A DNA stretch of 15,029 nucleotides, taken from contig JAJFHC010000140.1 in assembly GCA_021775835.1 (NCBI GenBank), forward strand, positions 1-15,029. The letters run 5' to 3'. Made by a program: the position numbers and the translations under genes. The stretch is from Hyphomicrobiales bacterium (GTDB lineage: Bacteria > Pseudomonadota > Alphaproteobacteria > Rhizobiales > JAJFHC01). How positions within the stretch are numbered: position 1 is the stretch's first letter; every line of letters begins with the position of its first letter. The notes under the pieces are model-generated. The model was not told the DNA's origin, made no database searches, and saw only the letters and a program-made list of their open reading frames with translations. Positions 14,459-15,029 of this stretch are shown piece by piece.

Positions 14459-15029
14459 CAGACGGTATTCTCGAAGCAGAGTGGCGTATCTTTCAGATCG
14501 ATGCGCCGGCGTTGCCTGCAATCGCCAAGCGCTGGTGCGGGCGGCGGGACTCGGACAAACGGAACAATGGCTATTTTCCCTCAATAATGAGTGGACCATT
14601 TTGCCAGAGTTACACAATTCGTTACACACACTGTTATACAAATCCCAATATGAACCGCACCTCACGTTCTCCCATTTTTCGCAAAATTCATTAAACCCTT
14701 CACCGGCGAAGAATTTCATTTTTATGACGCTTCGTTTGTTACTTCGAAACTTGGTCACAGTGGAGGTGATTGTCTCCCGACACGCGGATTATGATATGTC
14801 GGTTTAGATTTTAATTTCAGAGGCTTACCAAATTGGCGAGTGTAAACTTTAAGTCAAATTGACGTGAGCCCCAAAAAGTCCCTTGTTTGAAGATTGTGTT
14901 GCAAAAGTCGGTGCAATGTCGGGAGGTGATTTATACAGCGCAGGCGATATTGGAGTTTCGGGCGGGCCTTGCCCGTGCTCGGCTTACTTGCGATGGATTT
15001 ATCGCTCTTGCATCGACGCTTTCGCTCAT
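14459..15029. other. 571-nt AT-richer stretch without a convincing gene
   Basis: After the regulator stop the composition becomes AT-richer and no ORF shows a known family or a good start. A minus-strand frame (14168-14758) overlaps the regulator and looks random. An open frame from GTG 14926 to the window edge reads plausibly (IYTAQAILEFRAGLARARL) but is too short to judge. Present are a triple 12-bp-phased repeat (14609-14640), an imperfect palindrome CTTCACCGGCGAAG (14698-14711), GGAGGTGATT twice (14762-14771, 14922-14931) and a small hairpin CGGGC-CTT-GCCCG (14963-14975). Confidence 0.5.
14609..14640 (+). repeat. three direct repeats GTTACACA with 12-bp period
   Basis: GTTACACA at 14609-14616 and 14621-14628, then GTTATACA at 14633-14640, are exactly 12 bp apart with differing 4-nt spacers (ATTC, CACT). 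No fourth copy continues in either direction. Near-helical phasing suggests protein binding, but no partner gene is evident in the window. Confidence 0.6.

Noticed and set aside
14609..14640. Considered as a CRISPR array remnant.
   Set aside because: Repeat units of 8 nt with 4-nt spacers are far too short for CRISPR, and no cas genes are present.
14168..14758. Minus-strand 196-codon frame overlapping the end of the GntR gene.
   Set aside because: Half of it is antisense to a secure gene, the other half is Cys/Asn/Ser-rich from AT-rich DNA with no pattern.
14926..15029. Open plus-strand frame running off the right edge as the start of a new gene.
   Set aside because: Only about 34 codons are visible, all three plus frames read plausibly there, and the Shine-Dalgarno-like GGAGG overlaps the proposed GTG, so it cannot be supported.

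Overview
The window looks like chromosomal DNA of an alphaproteobacterium, most likely of the Hyphomicrobiales (Stappiaceae/Rhizobium-like). This is inferred from the GC-rich coding style with GTG starts, a CHCC zinc-finger protein of the alphaproteobacterial/mitochondrial NDUFS6 type, a livKHMGF-type transporter with a divergent GntR/FCD regulator, and metabolism-rich gene content. No rRNA, tRNA, insertion sequence, prophage gene or CRISPR array was seen. All assignments come from reading motifs; no database search was run.

Left part (1-2145): a truncated alpha/beta hydrolase on the minus strand diverges from a plus-strand pair, a CHCC zinc-finger protein and an FAD-dependent aromatic-ring-type monooxygenase. 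The monooxygenase converges on the next block, with a 7-bp-stem hairpin between them.

Middle part (2227-8040, all minus strand, read right to left): an acyltransferase-3 membrane protein; a methyltransferase with a fused N-terminal helix-turn-helix (HTH), preceded by a striking cluster of CACAAA/TTTGTG half-sites; a xanthine-guanine phosphoribosyltransferase (gpt); a beta-keto acid cleavage enzyme (BKACE, DUF849); a small uncertain ORF; and a CaiB/BaiF family III CoA-transferase. BKACE and the CoA-transferase plausibly act in one catabolic route, cleaving a beta-keto acid with acetyl-CoA and then moving CoA between acids.

Right part (8191-14458): a compact minus-strand operon for a branched-chain-amino-acid-type ABC importer (substrate-binding protein, LivH, LivM, LivG, LivF). 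It ends in a two-cysteine Asp/Glu/hydantoin racemase-family enzyme 3 nt after livF. A GntR/FCD regulator is transcribed divergently. The shared intergenic region carries a consensus -35 box lying inside an ATTGT-N2-ACAAT palindrome, and a second palindrome just before the regulator start, which suggests repression of the operon and possibly autoregulation. The racemase suggests a chiral nitrogenous substrate such as a hydantoin, allantoin-like compound or amino acid; this is inference.

The last 571 bases (14459-15029) are AT-richer and hold no convincing gene, but contain three 12-bp-phased GTTACACA-type repeats. The best leads for something undescribed are the HTH-methyltransferase with its adjacent operator-like array, the ATGA-coupled small ORF before the CoA-transferase, and the phased repeats at the right end.
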